Positions 1 through 12,536 of a DNA stretch of 64,000 nt are shown one piece after another; position 1 is the stretch's first letter, and each line of letters begins with the position of its first letter. The DNA comes from Litsea cubeba. Taxonomy: Eukaryota > Streptophyta > Magnoliopsida > Laurales > Lauraceae. The DNA is taken from positions 74,368,189 to 74,432,188 of the forward strand of contig CM022946.1 in assembly GCA_012931725.1 (NCBI GenBank). The letters are read 5' to 3'. The translations under genes were made by a program, and so were the position numbers. The notes under the pieces were generated by a model that made no database searches, was not told the DNA's origin, and saw nothing but the letters and a program-made list of their open reading frames with translations.

Positions 1-290
1 ATCTGCCTATTTTTCTTTGTCACGGGGACAATGTTGGCCAACCATTTAGGATGTTGTTCCTCACAAATGAAGCCAACGTTTTTGAGCTTTTGAACTTCTT
101 GTTCGATTTTATCCATCATATCCGGACAGAATCTTCTTTGGCCTTGCTTGACAGGCTTGATGTCTTCTTGAAGATTGAGCTTGTGGGCTGTTACTTTGGG
201 GTCTAAACCGGTATTTCAGCGTAGGACCATGCAAAGCAATCAACGAACTCACGAAGAAAAGCGATATACTAGGGTAACTCATCATCCTTT
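1..290 (-). pseudogene. Element A reverse transcriptase, N-terminal part (cut by window edge)
   Basis: The minus strand reads open from about base 213 to base 1 and contains VGFICEEQHPKWLANIVPV. This is the conserved Ty3/gypsy RT entry region, in which a lysine- and glutamate-rich helix is followed by WLANxVPVxKKN. Just upstream are FLREFVDCFAWSYAEIP and GLDPKVTAHKLN, which normally precede RT in plant Ty3 polyproteins. At least one stop and one frame change lie between these two blocks, near bases 215-290. The palm motifs with the catalytic aspartates would be further left, outside the window. Confidence 0.85.
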
Positions 291-1099
291 ATATTCTTGC
301 TTATGAATAAAGGATGTGGGTTTCTGGTGTTCCGAAGTCTATCTTTTGAACAGGATCTTAGGTTGGAAGCTTCGAAGGTGGTTCCTCCATAATATTTTTG
401 GAGGCTTCCAGCTCAACGAAACCTTTTGGGGTTCCAAGGGCATTTTCAGACCAAGGCTTTGTTCCTTTCCATGGGTCTTCTTGATCAGTGATCTTCTCAA
501 GGCTTGTTATGAGATGGTCCCAATCGCTTGTTGAAACTGGATCGAAGTAAGGTACTTCTTTTGGAGACGAGGGTTATTCTGGGTCAGAATACCAAATGTC
601 TGTATTATTGGACAATTCCTCATCATCATCAAAGAGATCGTACCAATTGGATGAGCTTCCTGGATCTTTGTGAGGTGACTCTTCAAAAAGATATCTAGGG
701 AGATCGATGTCTTCGTGGACATGAGATGTTGAGGCTTGGTCGGCAAGTGGACTTTTAGGCCTTTGTGTCAACAGTCTTAGAGGAGTGTCGGGATCCTACC
801 CTAACCCGTGTGAAGACTTTTCTACATGGTTGTAGAGTCTCCAATCTTCTAGTAGGCTTTTGGTCAAGGCGGGCCCCAATGGTGTGAGAATAACGCAGCC
901 TTCTCCCAAACTGACTGGATTTTGATCGTCATAGCCCATTTTCTTCATAATAGCTTATGCCACAGGACTATATAGAAATAGTTAAGGCATATCTTCATTT
1001 TGGAAAGGTTCAAGCATGGAGTTTGATGAAGAAGCTTCCGATCTATGGAAGGAGATCGACTTTTCCTTTACTGAAGTTGCCGGAACAACGAAGGAAGCA
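291..1099 (-). pseudogene. Element A protease-to-RT linker with G-patch-like segment
   Basis: In the minus direction the region encodes AIMKKMGYDDQNPVSLGEGC followed by VILTPLGPALTKSLLEDWRL. This resembles the glycine-rich G-patch-type segment found before RT in some plant Ty3 polyproteins. Acidic, serine-rich stretches follow, including WYDLFDDDEELSNNTDIWYS. Stops and frame shifts break it. It ends at 1099, where LTR element B begins. A short plus-strand frame at 1016-1131 is the antisense shadow of this coding and is not called. Confidence 0.7.
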
Positions 1100-1782
1100 T
1101 GTGAGAACCCGACCCCAGATTTCCTGGTTTAGCATATTTTTAATCATGGATTAATTTTCTCAATGGGTTTACCGGTTGTTTGATCGAATTTCTGAGTTTG
1201 ATTATATTTTCTTTAGTTTTGGGAAGTTTTGAAAGCCAGTGAACCTAGACAGTGACCGTAGGGTCCTATTTGTTTTGTGTGGTCATTGTGGAGATATTCT
1301 CTTTTATTTCTAAAAATTCCCATTTCAGCTTCGTTCGACTAATCTCGCCATTCCCTGCAACATTCGTGTTCACTCCGTGCCCATCCGAAACTCCGAAAAC
1401 CAGTTTTTCCAGCCCTGGGGGCAAAATCAGTCTTTTTACACAAAATCTGGACCCAAGTTTTGAGGACTCAGAACCTTTCCAAATATATACTTTTTGGAAA
1501 CTAGATTTTATGAGAAACATTTCTCTCTTCTTTGTCGATCTCATCCGAGGCCCATAAATCGATGTTTTAACCCTTGTAATCCCAAATCTTCCATTATTTT
1601 GATCCCTTTGACCAAACAGTTGACTTTTTCTGTGGACCCCAGAAGTATGTCAATATTAACCTTGTTGTAAAGATAATTTTGTGCTGGACACTTTTTATGT
1701 TTTGAGTTTCTTGATCCGAGGTTTAGAAAGCCCTATAATCCCCATTGCAAGTTTTAAGTGTGGTGGGGCCCACACCCACCCA

Positions 1783-1790
1783 TTATAAAG
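1783..1790 (+). promoter_or_regulatory. Putative TATA box of LTR B
   Basis: TTATAAAG lies about 680 bp into LTR B. It is followed by a C/T-rich stretch and a likely transcribed region. This is the expected spacing for an LTR promoter, but the start site is not proven. Confidence 0.5.
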
Positions 1791-2659
1791 TACCACCCTC
1801 CTCTCCCTTCTTCCCCAAAACCGTCCCAGCATTGTGTGTGAGAGGAGTTCAGCTCCTTTGGGGGTTCTTCCTTTCTTCTCCTTCTTGCTTTCTTCATCTC
1901 AAATCACCTCAAAGCTTTGCCAAAACAAGAGAAGAGCTTCACAAATCTTCTTCATTTTCTCAAGAGCTACCCTTTGACACCATTTTTGAAGAAAACCAAG
2001 CTTTTCAAGATTTCCATTGAGCTAGCCTTGTCTATTTGAAGGTCTTCCACGTAAGTGATTCTCTCCATCTCCTAGATTTGTGTTCTCCTAGCCTTTGAGA
2101 AGCTTCATCTTTATTTTTGGGAGTTATCTCTTCTTATTTCTTGGTTTGCCCATTTTAGGGATGTAATGGGTGCATTTTGGGGTTTTTGTGTAGCTTTGTG
2201 ATTTTGGCTTAAGAAGTGATTAGAAGACTTGATTTGCATTAGCTTGGACCCAAGGCAAGTGGATGAAATGATTTATTTTCATTGATCAGGTTTTATGCAA
2301 ATGTTAGCTTTTATTAATGATGTTCATTACTTAAGCTTTACTTCATGACATGCTTTTATTGAGATTTGAAATACATTCATTAATGTATCTTTCTAGCATA
2401 TTGCTTTCTTGAAAATGATATCTTGATTGTATAAAGTTTTGACTCGTTTCAAGTAATGGATTTCTTTGGTTAAATGTGAATGGGATGAAGAGGTTGGATC
2501 GATTTTAATGGATGATTTGATGGAAGAATGGATGAGGTTAAATGATGGGATTGTAGTGATGAATTGGATGAGCTTTTTAGCTCATTTTATTGCAGTAGAT
2601 GGAAGTATAAAAAAGAGGAATGTCAGGGGAAGAAAAGACCAAAAAATAGCTTCAGAAAA

Positions 2660-2930
2660 GCTGTGTCCGCAGCTGTCGGTCAGCTTGTCGGCTGACCGAC
2701 ATCCAACCGACAACGAGCAGACAGCCCCTTGGCTCCAATTCCAGAGAGCTGCATTTTCTATCAAATTTCTGATGTTGTAGTGTCGGTCAACCGACATGTG
2801 AGCTGACACCCCTTTGTTCCAATTCACGGGAGCTGTTTTCTCCCATTTCTGGACTCGCCCAACCGTCGGTCAGCTTGTCGGTCGACCGACATGACCCTGT
2901 CGGTTAACAGACAAGCCAACCGAGGATTGA
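2660..2930 (+). repeat. Cluster of GTCGGTC/GACCGAC palindromic motifs in LTR B
   Basis: Between 2660 and 2930 the motif GTCGG with its complement CCGAC occurs about eight times. It often forms near-perfect palindromes such as GTCGGTCGACCGAC, separated by 20-60 bp of ordinary sequence. The GC content is clearly above that of the surrounding LTR. Confidence 0.75.
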
Positions 2931-3487
2931 CTGAAATTTCAATCTTGATGGATTTCTTTTGAAGAACTTGTGGAACTATATGGGAGAAGAATGTGGAACT
3001 ATATTGAAGAAGAAATCCCTTATCATGATTTGTTAAGGTCTCTTAGACTTGTCAATGTATGTAAGGTCCCGGAATGTTTTTAATTCTTAAAGAGTACCAA
3101 ATGTTTATCAAACCTAACATACGAAACCCTATACACATTGATTTAAATCTTGGACCTTCAACACTTGGCCCGGAGATTTATAGAATCCATTTGTACCAGA
3201 TTTCACTTGTACATTTCAAGTTTCGTGCCTTGTAACTAGTCTTGCCCCGGATATGGTTTTTAGCATAATTACTAACTTGTTCCTGCTTGACCTGATATGA
3301 TATGTCTTATGCAGATGAGCATCTTGCCCCGATATATATATGTATTGTTTTGTTTTCTTGCACATGACCTATGAGTCGGCACCACTAAGCTTGGATGTAC
3401 CTTGTCGGTTTGATCCACCGGTTTGGAGATCCACACCTTATCCTGCCAGCTGCAGCCTGGATTTTGTCTTGTCTTGTTATCCAGTTC

Positions 3488-3565
3488 GCTACCGTGTTCT
3501 TGTCTTGATATATGTATATTATTATTTAACGTTGTTGACTCTCCTCACCTCGTGTGACTGAGGAC
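3488..3565 (+). repeat. 78-bp left flank of element C, first copy
   Basis: These 78 bases of LTR B abut the start of C (TGTTAG at 3566). They recur at 14855-14932 with a single mismatch seen by eye (C at 3530, T at 14897). A normal integration would duplicate only about 5 bp. Confidence 0.9.
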
Positions 3566-5332
3566 TGTTAGTTTTATGGACTCAATCCAGTAGATGATAT
3601 AATAAATTGATTAAATTCTTTATTTATTCATATATTCATGCTTTCCCTTCATGAGATGAATGGTAATTTAATATATACTTGCACATAACCAATACGAATG
3701 ACATGCTGGTTCATGAGATGAACTGGAGTCCACAAGTATATTAGATGTAACACATGTGTATGGATGAGATCCACATACGGGAGACATGTGTGACAAATCT
3801 TATACTTAAAATATCTTCACAACCAGTGATGAGACTGGACATCTCATACTGACAAGGTTGCAGCACTTTGATCACTATGAGATAGTGTGATTTGTCTCGA
3901 TCATCAGAATGTAAGATTCTGGATCATAGTGCTGGTACATTGGATGTATTGAAGGACCATGAGAAGCACCTTATAAACATTGTCTTTATTTTAATGTCTG
4001 CTCTCATAATTCCCTAGCAATAGGCTCTCAATCCTGAGACATTAATGAACTCAAGTTTCTATCTATTCATTTGCTTTGAGTCACCAATGAGTGAGGCCAA
4101 CTATAGGTCAACACCTCGGTGATTTGGGTATGTGGTAGTAGAGCTGTGGGAACATTCAATGGTCAAGATGGAATCTATCTCTAATATCCCCTTGTGTCAA
4201 TTAATGGATTTATCATTGGTAAGTGCGCACCCATTCCGATTAAGAGTTAATTGGAAAGGTACCTATGATCATTATAATTAATTGGGGCTCAAGGATAATA
4301 AGATGTGGATTTAGTTTGGAAGACAGGACCAATTGATACATGGATATTGATAGAGGGGTATACTTGTGGTAATGTGGAAGTTTAGGGTCTTCTATGTAAT
4401 ATTCCTAAGACTGGAGTTCAATTGCATTTATATATTGGAGTTATTTGCAATTAACTGTGGGCTCGGATTACACATGAGATGTGGGGTCGCGAGTCCCAGT
4501 TGGAGCCAGCTTTCTAAGGAATCCCTAGTGGTCCCCATGCTAGCCCAATTATTAGAAAGTATCTAATTCTAGTTGAACTCTAAAAGGAAAGTTACTATTT
4601 CTATTTGAAGTGAGACTTCTAATAGTGGTAATAGTAGACTTACTAATTTTAGTAGAAGTGAGACTTCTATTTTAATTAGAAAGGAATTAGTAAGTTACTA
4701 ATTATTGTGGAAGTAAGACTTCTATCTTAACTAGTAATAGAAGAGAGTTACTAATTGTTAGGGAAGTAAGACTTTTATTTCAATTAGAAAGAGGAAGCGG
4801 CTTGCAAAAGCTATATATATAGGAGGCTGGACGTCCATGCATTATTATTGCATTGGGATTCACGCCCAAGTCCCCTAGAGCAAGTGTTGCTCGAGTTTTT
4901 CCTCTCTCTCCCTCTTCTAGTTCTCTTTCTAGTTCCTCCCTAGAGTTCCTAGTAGTTTTCTCTTGGAGATCCCACTATCTTCTTGAGAAAAAGGAGAATC
5001 TAATACGGGTCATAGCGTGGAAGATCAAGAGGTCTTGGAGATCCCTATTTGATTGAGAAAGCGTTTCATCATCAAAGAAAGACGCAACTTCTCCATTAGA
5101 GCACAACCGAGCTCCAAAGGTATAATCTACTTCCTTGCATGTTGTAGATTTATTTGTAGCTTATATGTTGCTGATTCTATCTTCTAGATAGATTGTCTTA
5201 CTGATCATGATGGCCGAGATTGAGGACTTGAATCTTGGATTGGGTTTTATAGCCTTCTGGATAGTTGATCCCTGCGTCAAGTGGGTCAAAAGTTTTTGAA
5301 ACCTATCCTAGAGGACCACCCTATTTCCAACA
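3566..5332 (+). repeat. Element C LTR, first copy
   Basis: This 1,767-bp LTR starts TGTTAGTTTTATGG and ends CCAACA, directly before the primer site. It matches 10777-12536 throughout. About 30 differences were counted by eye, including a 7-bp length difference near 5010, so divergence is roughly 1.5-2 percent. Confidence 0.93.
4811..4822 (+). promoter_or_regulatory. Putative TATA box of element C LTR, first copy
   Basis: CTATATATATAG is followed by GGAGGCTGG. It sits downstream of a series of imperfect repeats of AGTAAGACTTCTATTT-like sequence (about 4600-4790). The same arrangement is kept in the second LTR. Confidence 0.65.
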
Positions 5333-5334
5333 AT

Positions 5335-5346
5335 TGGTATCAGAGC
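5335..5346 (+). other. Element C primer-binding site (tRNA-Met type)
   Basis: TGGTATCAGAGC starts two bases after the LTR end. It is complementary to the 3' end of plant initiator tRNA-Met, the usual primer of copia elements. Confidence 0.93.
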
Positions 5347-7141
5347 CTTACCTCATCTCTTATCATGTTAGATCAGTAAGCTTGATCTAATCTTTACATG
5401 AGATGCGAAGAGGATAGATCAAGGGCTATGTACGGATCAGTTTGATGGTTTTGCTTGGACAATTAGTAAATCCATGATTGGATAGTCACATAAGGGTTTA
5501 ACAATGATGGAATGATGGTGGGAAGCCATTGGGAGTCTTCAGAAGAGTTCTGGAGATGTTTGGACATGAAATAGAAAAACCCAACCTGCAGATTTCCGTC
5601 AGGTCAGTCGACCGAGCCCTCTGGTAGGTCGACCGAAGACATTGAGGCTGGTCGACCAAACCCTCTAGTAGGTCGACCGAACAGACTGACATATGAGATT
5701 GCTCGAACCCAGCCGGGGGACACCCCCGGACCCCCTCTGCGTAGGGGCATGAATCATAGTAGTGGCAATATTTGGCATCCTATCTTTCCATTATTGTTTG
5801 GTAACCCGGTTTTGTGAGTTCCTTTGCTAGTATGAGATACTAACATGCAGGTTATCATGCTCTCTCCATATGGCCCACAAGTCTTTTTACTTTCTTTTAT
5901 GGTTGAATGTTTATTTTTGACAAGTTGTAAAGGGCATCATGGTTTCCTTGTTTTCCCGGTTTAGGGCAAGGCATGGTGAAATTCTCTATGAGCCTTTTTA
6001 TTTCCATTAATAGATTATCATGTAAGTCTCATCGTAGAGACATAGGAATTTATGTAATTTTCTTAATTTGTAAATTCTGGCGATGTTCGAGACTAAGAAG
6101 GAAAGTGAAGCTGGACTCCTAATCAAAGAGTTTGAAGATTACCAAAGGTGTTTTGGAGTTCCCCAAAGAGTTTGAGGAATTCCAACTTTTTGGAAAGTCT
6201 AGAAGTCCAAGAAGTCTATTCCGCTTGGGCCATGTGGAGGAGAGGACTAGTTTCTAATTTTAGCGTTTTCTATTTATAGTTGAATGCTTTATTTAGAATG
6301 TTTCCAAATCTGATCCAAACATAGCAAGTTACTAATATTGGTCAAATCAAATTAATTTTTGGAAAGAGTTTTAGTTAGTGTTGATGACCCATGAGATGGA
6401 AACATTGGTAACACTAATTTAAGAAACTGGACTTTCCTTAAAATAACTTGACTTGGAACCAATCTTAGATCATATCATGAGATGATTTGATGATTCATAT
6501 ATTTATATATGTGGGCGCTAAAACCTTAAAAGGAAATCCTCAATTCTAAAATATTAAGTGGGAGCCGGGCATTTAAATTGATAAATCCCCATGGTTTTCC
6601 ACCATAGGTCCATTGTAAGGAAAGTATTGGCCTCGCGCCACCAAGAGTGTGGCCGTTCCTTCGGAGGGCTTTTGCTTGTCTGGTTACTAGATATGGATCT
6701 CCTATGAATAGTGTTGGTGAGACGGGGTGGGGGCTTACTCCCCTAGGAGGAGCTGCTCACAACGGTTGTCATGCAATGCTAGTTGGTGGATCACACTTAA
6801 CTAAAATAATGATGTAGTATCCCCTAGGATTTACCTCATGTATTTTAGAAACGAAAGCAAATCGAGAGTCATACATTATACGGTATGAGATACCTAGATG
6901 ATAATGAATGATGGGGATCATGGATAGTTAGTCTTAATTCTAATTTTTACGAACTTTGATCCGCACCAATCCAAGGACATTCGCACTCCCCTAGGAGGCA
7001 TGCCCTAAGGGATTGGGATTCCGATGTATTCTGAATTCAGTGCTTATGAGGATTCCCATATGAATTTGGTAGAATACTAAACCCTAATGTCATTTATATT
7101 CTTTCATTGAATGTATGGTTATGTGCTTTAATTTATACAGC
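5347..7141 (+). other. Element C 5' leader, non-coding
   Basis: About 1.8 kb lies between the primer site and the gag start, with no credible reading frame. It includes a cluster of GGTCGACC-type palindromes at 5600-5690. The same leader recurs at 12551-14298 with few changes, and the palindrome cluster there is shortened. Confidence 0.7.
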
Positions 7142-8078
7142 ATGAATTCGAATACTTTCAATCCACTTGAGACCATCCTCAACCAGAACAAGTTGATGGG
7201 ATCCAACTATGTAGACTAGAAAAGGAACCTGGATATTATCTTGACATCTTCTAGTTGCAAATATGTCCTTCTAATACCCTCCCTTCCTGAGCTTGAGCCT
7301 GATGCACCACAGATTGTGAAAAACTGTTACACCAAGTGGACCAAAGGCAATGAGAAGGCCAGATGTTTTATTCAGGCATCCATGCCTACTGTTTTGCAAG
7401 AACAACATCAATCCTATAAGTCAGCATACGATATTATATCGAACTTAAAGGAGATGTTTGCAGACCAGGTCAGGCCTGCTAGGCAGGCTGCTGTAAAAGT
7501 GCTGATGGAGACAAAGATGGCTGAGGGAACCCCAGTACAAAAAATATTTGTTACAAATGAAGTTGGCATTGAATGAGTTATATGTACTGGGGACTACGTT
7601 TGATACAGAAATGCAGATCGACATGATCATTCAATCACTACCAGACTCATTCAAACATTTCGAGATCAATTATAATAAATTGGAAATGACCATAGCTGAG
7701 ATGTCTCGCCAGCGGGTAGTGTTTGAGGAAATCATAAAGAAAAGACCAACTGCCCTCATGACAGAAAAGTCATTTGCTAAGTCTAAACCGAAAGGTAAAG
7801 ACCAGGATAACAAGAAGAAATCAGTCATCAAAGGTCCTAAGGTGGAGTATGGTTCCACTAGTGGTGTGGCCAAGGTCAAGGGTACGGGAGCAAAGGGGAA
7901 GTGTTTCCACTGTGGTATGACAGGACATTGGAGGAGGAATTGTCCACGATTTCTGTCAAAGGAAAAGACCTCAGGTATGATTCAGTCATTTGTTTCTGAA
8001 GATAGTTTTTCAACTAGTGCTTCAGAATCTTGGTTTGTAGACTTTGGTGCAACTAATTACATCAGTAATATGTTGTAG
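7142..8078 (+). pseudogene. Element C gag and protease start, broken copy
   Basis: The gag starts MNSNTFNPLETILNQNKL and has the copia gag (UBN2-type) helical region. A CCHC zinc knuckle CFHCGMTGHWRRNC is encoded near 7900, and the start of the protease reads WFVDFGATNYI where the family has D-S/T-G-A. Breaks: TAG replaces a tryptophan codon at 7217-7219, an extra A near 7542 shifts the frame, and TAG ends the frame at 8076. The phenylalanine in the protease active site would itself abolish activity. The second copy at 14299 lacks the first two breaks. Confidence 0.88.
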
Positions 8079-8365
8079 GAGTTACAGGTAACCAGGAGGA
8101 TTAATGATGGGGAAATCAGTATTAACCTGGGATCGGAAGCCAAGGCAGAAGCAGTGTCAGTAGGAGTAGTAACTTAGTTATTTTCAGATATTAAGTTGAT
8201 TTTGTCAGATACATTTTATGTACCGTTTTAAGATGGAATTTTAATTTCTAGTATGATGAATAAGAGTTATTCAGTTACTTTTGGTAATTTTCTTAAAGAG
8301 GAGCGGTACTCTTATATATTCTGACAAGGTAATCAATGGCTTTTATTTGTTAACTCCCACAATGT

Positions 8366-10740
8366 ATGAGATACATGACACTAATGTTAATAACAGACCA
8401 TCATCAAAAAGGTAGTCATCTTCATCTAATCCAACAAACTTTGGCACCTAAGAGGCTAGGTCATATAAACCTAAACAGGATTGACAGGCTAGTGAAAGAT
8501 TGTATCTTGCCTTCATTGGTGGTTGAATCAATGCCTATCTACAAATCCTGTCTGGAAGGCAAAATGACCAATAAACCCTTAGTCAACTAAGGGCAGAAGG
8601 GCCAAAGATTTATTGGGGTTAGTGTTTACTGATGTGTATGGACCCATAATATTAGAGCGGGAGATTGATACGAGTATTTCATCACTTTCACCGATGATTA
8701 CTCTAGATATGAATACATATACCTTATGCACCGCAAGTCCGAGATTTTTTGAATAGTTCAAAGAGTTTTCGAGCGGAAGCGGAAAAGCAATTAGGTAAAA
8801 GTATAAATACTCTTCGATAAGATCGATAAGGTGAATATCTCTCCGCTAATTTTATGGGATACTTATCAGAAAATGGGTTTTGATCCCAGTAGTCTGTTCC
8901 TGGTTTGTCTCAACAGAACGGAGTAGTAGAAAGAAGGAACAAGACTCTTTTAGATATGATCAAGTCTATGATTGAGTTTCTACGGATTACCTATATTTTG
9001 GGATATGGAAACTGAAATATATATACTAAACCTCATTCCATCTAAGTCTATACTTGAGACTCCCAGGGAGTTATGGACAGGGTGAAAGCCTAGTCTACAA
9101 CGTTTTCAGGGTTGTCCGGCACACGTGCTGAAGGATAAGACGGATTAGTTGGAATCGAAGTTGGAAGTATATATATTTATATTCTATCCCAAAAAGGAAC
9201 TAAAGGTTGGTTGCTCTATAATCCCAAGAGCAAAAAAAGTGCTTCGCAGCACCAATGCGGTTTTCTGGAGGGAGATTATAAGATTAACTGGAAATCTTTA
9301 GAAATGGTTATCTTGGAAGAAACTCAAGAGAAATCAATTCCAAATCCAAGAATAACCAAACTTTAAGAAAATCCGCCCATACCAGACCCAGTAGTTACAC
9401 CAGTGCCTTGTCGTAGTGGGAGTATTGTCAGGACCCTTGACAAGTTCTCGGTTTTGGGAAAGTCTTACAAGGCAATCCCGGTGTAACCGGAACAAGATCC
9501 CTGGAACTATGATAAAGCAGTTAATGACATAGTTTTCGGGACGTTGGTTAGATGCTATGAAAGCTAAGGTGGAGTCTTTGTACTCTAATCAGGTCTGGAT
9601 ACTTGTGGACTTGCCTGCCAATAGCAAACCTATTTGGTGCAAGTGAGTCTACAAAAGAGAAAAAGAAAGCCAGATGGAAGAGTTCCATCTGGGTACTCTT
9701 ATCCATTGCGGTTCATCTCGGTGACGAGATTTGGCAAATGGATGTCAAGACAGCGTCTCACGACGGCAATCTTGAGGAAAACATCTATATGATGCAGCCA
9801 GATGGTTCTATAGCTAATAACCAAGTGCAAAGAGTTTGCAGGCTGCATAAGTCCATTTATGGATTAAAGCAGGTATCTCGAAACAGGAACATCCGTATTC
9901 ACTAAAGAAATCAAGTTACTTGATTTTTATCAGAATCCGGATAAGTCATGTGTAAATGAAAAGTCAAGAACGCAGGGTAGTTTTTCTGGTATTATATGTC
10001 GACAACATCTTTCTCCCATGGAGTAACATAGGGATATCATCAACAGTAAAAGTTTTGGTTGGCTAAGACTTTTGATAATAAAGGACTTTGGAGAAGCCAG
10101 GTACATCCTAAAGACAAATTTCCACTCAGATTGGAAAAATAGGATGATAGACTTATCTCAATGATGTGTACAAAGATAAGGTTCTTGTACGATAAGCTAT
10201 GCTTTGTACTAGAACGGATATCTGTCACGCAATAGGCCTAGTTAGCAAATATCAGTCTAGCCCAGGTCGTTATCATTGAACTACTGTAAGATGTGTTCTC
10301 GAACACTTGAGAAGAACTAGAGATCACATGTTGAGTTACAGCAGTGATGAGTTGATTCCAGTCGGTTACATAGATACTGACTTCTAGTCAGATCAGGATT
10401 CCATAAAATCAACTTCTGGGTATGTGCTTATGTTGTAGCAGCTTGAGAAGTAGCTAAGGTAGCAGATTGACTCAAAAGATTCCTTATGGAATTTGAAGTG
10501 GTATTTTTGGCAGGACAGTCGATCACAGTTTACTGTGATGACAGCAGGGCAGTCACTAAGTCCAAATAACCCAAGAGCCAAAAAGCATGTATAGAGGAAG
10601 TTATACATGGTCAGATAGATTGTGTAGAGAGGTGATGTATGATCACCAAGATAGCCTCTGTAGACAATCTAGTAGATCCATTTACTAAGCCTTTGACTAC
10701 CAAAGTCTTTGAGCTATAAGTAGACGGGAAGTGCATGAGA
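8366..10740 (+). pseudogene. Element C pol remnants: integrase, reverse transcriptase, RNase H
   Basis: Readable blocks in changing frames run in copia order. A GAG-pre-integrase piece RLGHINLNRIDRLVKDC lies at about 8456. Integrase core pieces include FTDVYGPI and FTDDYSRYEYIYLMHRKSE (8620-8750). Reverse transcriptase pieces include SIYGLKQ near 9850 and LYVDNIFL near 9995. RNase H-like pieces (VGYIDTDF, STSGYVLML, LVDPFTKPL-like) lie at 10360-10700. Dozens of stops and several frame shifts are present, so the region is dead. Its decay is far greater than the difference between the two LTRs. Confidence 0.85.
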
Positions 10741-10765
10741 TGCAACTCTAACTGGCATTGAGCCC

Positions 10766-10776
10766 AAGTGGGAGAT
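10766..10776 (+). other. Element C polypurine tract
   Basis: AAGTGGGAGAT sits immediately before the TGTTAG start of the second LTR. This is the expected plus-strand primer position. Confidence 0.85.
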
Positions 10777-12536
10777 TGTTAGTTTTATGGCCTCAATCCA
10801 GTAGATGATATAATAAATTGATTAAATTCTTTATTTATTCATATATTCATGCTTTCCCTTCATGAGATGAATGGTAATTTATTAAATACTTGCACATAAC
10901 CAATACGAATGACATGATGGTTCATGAGATGAACTGGAGTCCACAAGTATATTAGATGTAACACATGTGTATGGATGAGATCCACATACGGGAGACATGT
11001 GTGACAAATCTTATACTTAAAATATCTTCACAACCAGTGATGAGACTGGACATCTCATACTGACAAGGTTGCAGCACTTTGATCACTATGAGATAGTGTG
11101 ATTTGTCTCGATCATCAGAATGTAAGATTCTGGATCATAGTGCTGGTATATTGGATGTATTGAAGGACCATGAGAAGCACCTTATAAACATTGTCTTTAT
11201 TTTAAGGTCTGCTCTCATAATTCCCTAGCAATAGGCTCTCAATCCTGAGACATTAATGAACTCAAGTTTCTATCTATTCATTTGCTTTGAGTCACCAATG
11301 AGTGAGGCCAACTGTAGGTCAACACCTCGGTGATTTGGGTACGTGGTGGTAGAGCTGTGGGAACATTCAATGGTCAAGATGGAATCTATCTCTAATATCC
11401 CCTTGTGCCAATTAATGGATTTATCATTGGTAAGTGCGCACCCATTCCGATTAAGAGTTAATTTGAAAGGTACCTATGATCATTATAATTAATTGGGGCT
11501 CGAGGATAATAAGAGATGGATCTAGTTTGGAAGACAGGTCCAATTGATACATGGATATTGATAGAGGGGTATACTTGTGGTAATCTGGAAGTTTAGGGTC
11601 TTCTATGTAATATTCCTAAGACTGGAGTCCAATTGCATTTATATAGTGGAGTTATTTGCAATTAACTGTAGGCCCGGATTACACATGAGATGTGGGGTCG
11701 CGAGTCCCAGTTGGAGCCAGCTTTCTAAGGAATCCCTAGTGGTCCCCACGCTAGCCCAATTATTAGAAAGTATCTAATTCTAGTTGAACTCTAAAAGGAA
11801 AGTTACTATTTCTATTTGAAGTGAGACTTCTAATAGTGGTAATAGTAGACTTACTAATTTTAGTAGAAGTGAGGCTTCTATTTTAATTAGAAAGGAATTA
11901 GTAAGTTACTAATTATTGTGGAAGTAAGACTGCTATCTTAACTAGTAATAGAAGAGAGTTACTATTTGTTATGGAAGTAAGACTTCTATTTCAATTAGAA
12001 AGAGGAAGCGGCTTGCAAAAGCTATATATATAGGAGGCTGGACGTCCATGCATTATTATTGCATTGGGATTCACGCCCAAGTCCCCTAGAGCAAGTGTTG
12101 CTCGAGTTTTTCCTCTCTCTCCCTCTTCTAGTTCTCTTTCTAGTTCCTCCCTAGAGTTCCTATTAGTTTTCTCTTGGAGATCCCACTATCTTCTTGAGAA
12201 AAAGGAGAATCTAATACGGCGTGGAAGATCAAGAGGTCTTGGAGATCCCTATTTGATTGAGAAAGCGTTTCATCATCAAAGAAAGACGCAACTTCTCCAT
12301 TAGAGCACAACCGAGCTCCAAAGGTATAATCTACTTCCTTGCATGTTGTAGATTTATTTGTAGCTTATATGTTGCTGATTCTATCTTCTAGATAGATTGT
12401 CTTACTGATCATGATGGCCGAGATTGAGGACTTGAATCTTGGATTGGGCTTTATAGCCTTTTGGATAGTTGATCCCTGCGTCAAGTGGGTCAAAAGTTTT
12501 TGAAACCTATCCTAGAGGACCACCCTATTTCCAACA
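10777..12536 (+). repeat. Element C LTR, second copy
   Basis: This 1,760-bp LTR has the same ends as the first copy. It is preceded by a polypurine tract and followed by another tRNA-Met primer site at 12539-12550, so it is shared between two internal regions. Its TATA box is at 12022-12033. Confidence 0.93.
12022..12033 (+). promoter_or_regulatory. Putative TATA box of element C LTR, second copy
   Basis: CTATATATATAG is conserved with 4811-4822. In the tandem structure this promoter could drive the downstream truncated gag. Confidence 0.6.

Noticed and set aside
1016..1131. Plus-strand frame beginning MEFDEEASDLWKEIDFSF
   Set aside because: It is the antisense of the element A linker, whose minus-strand reading connects to the G-patch-like block. 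It also runs into the start of LTR B.
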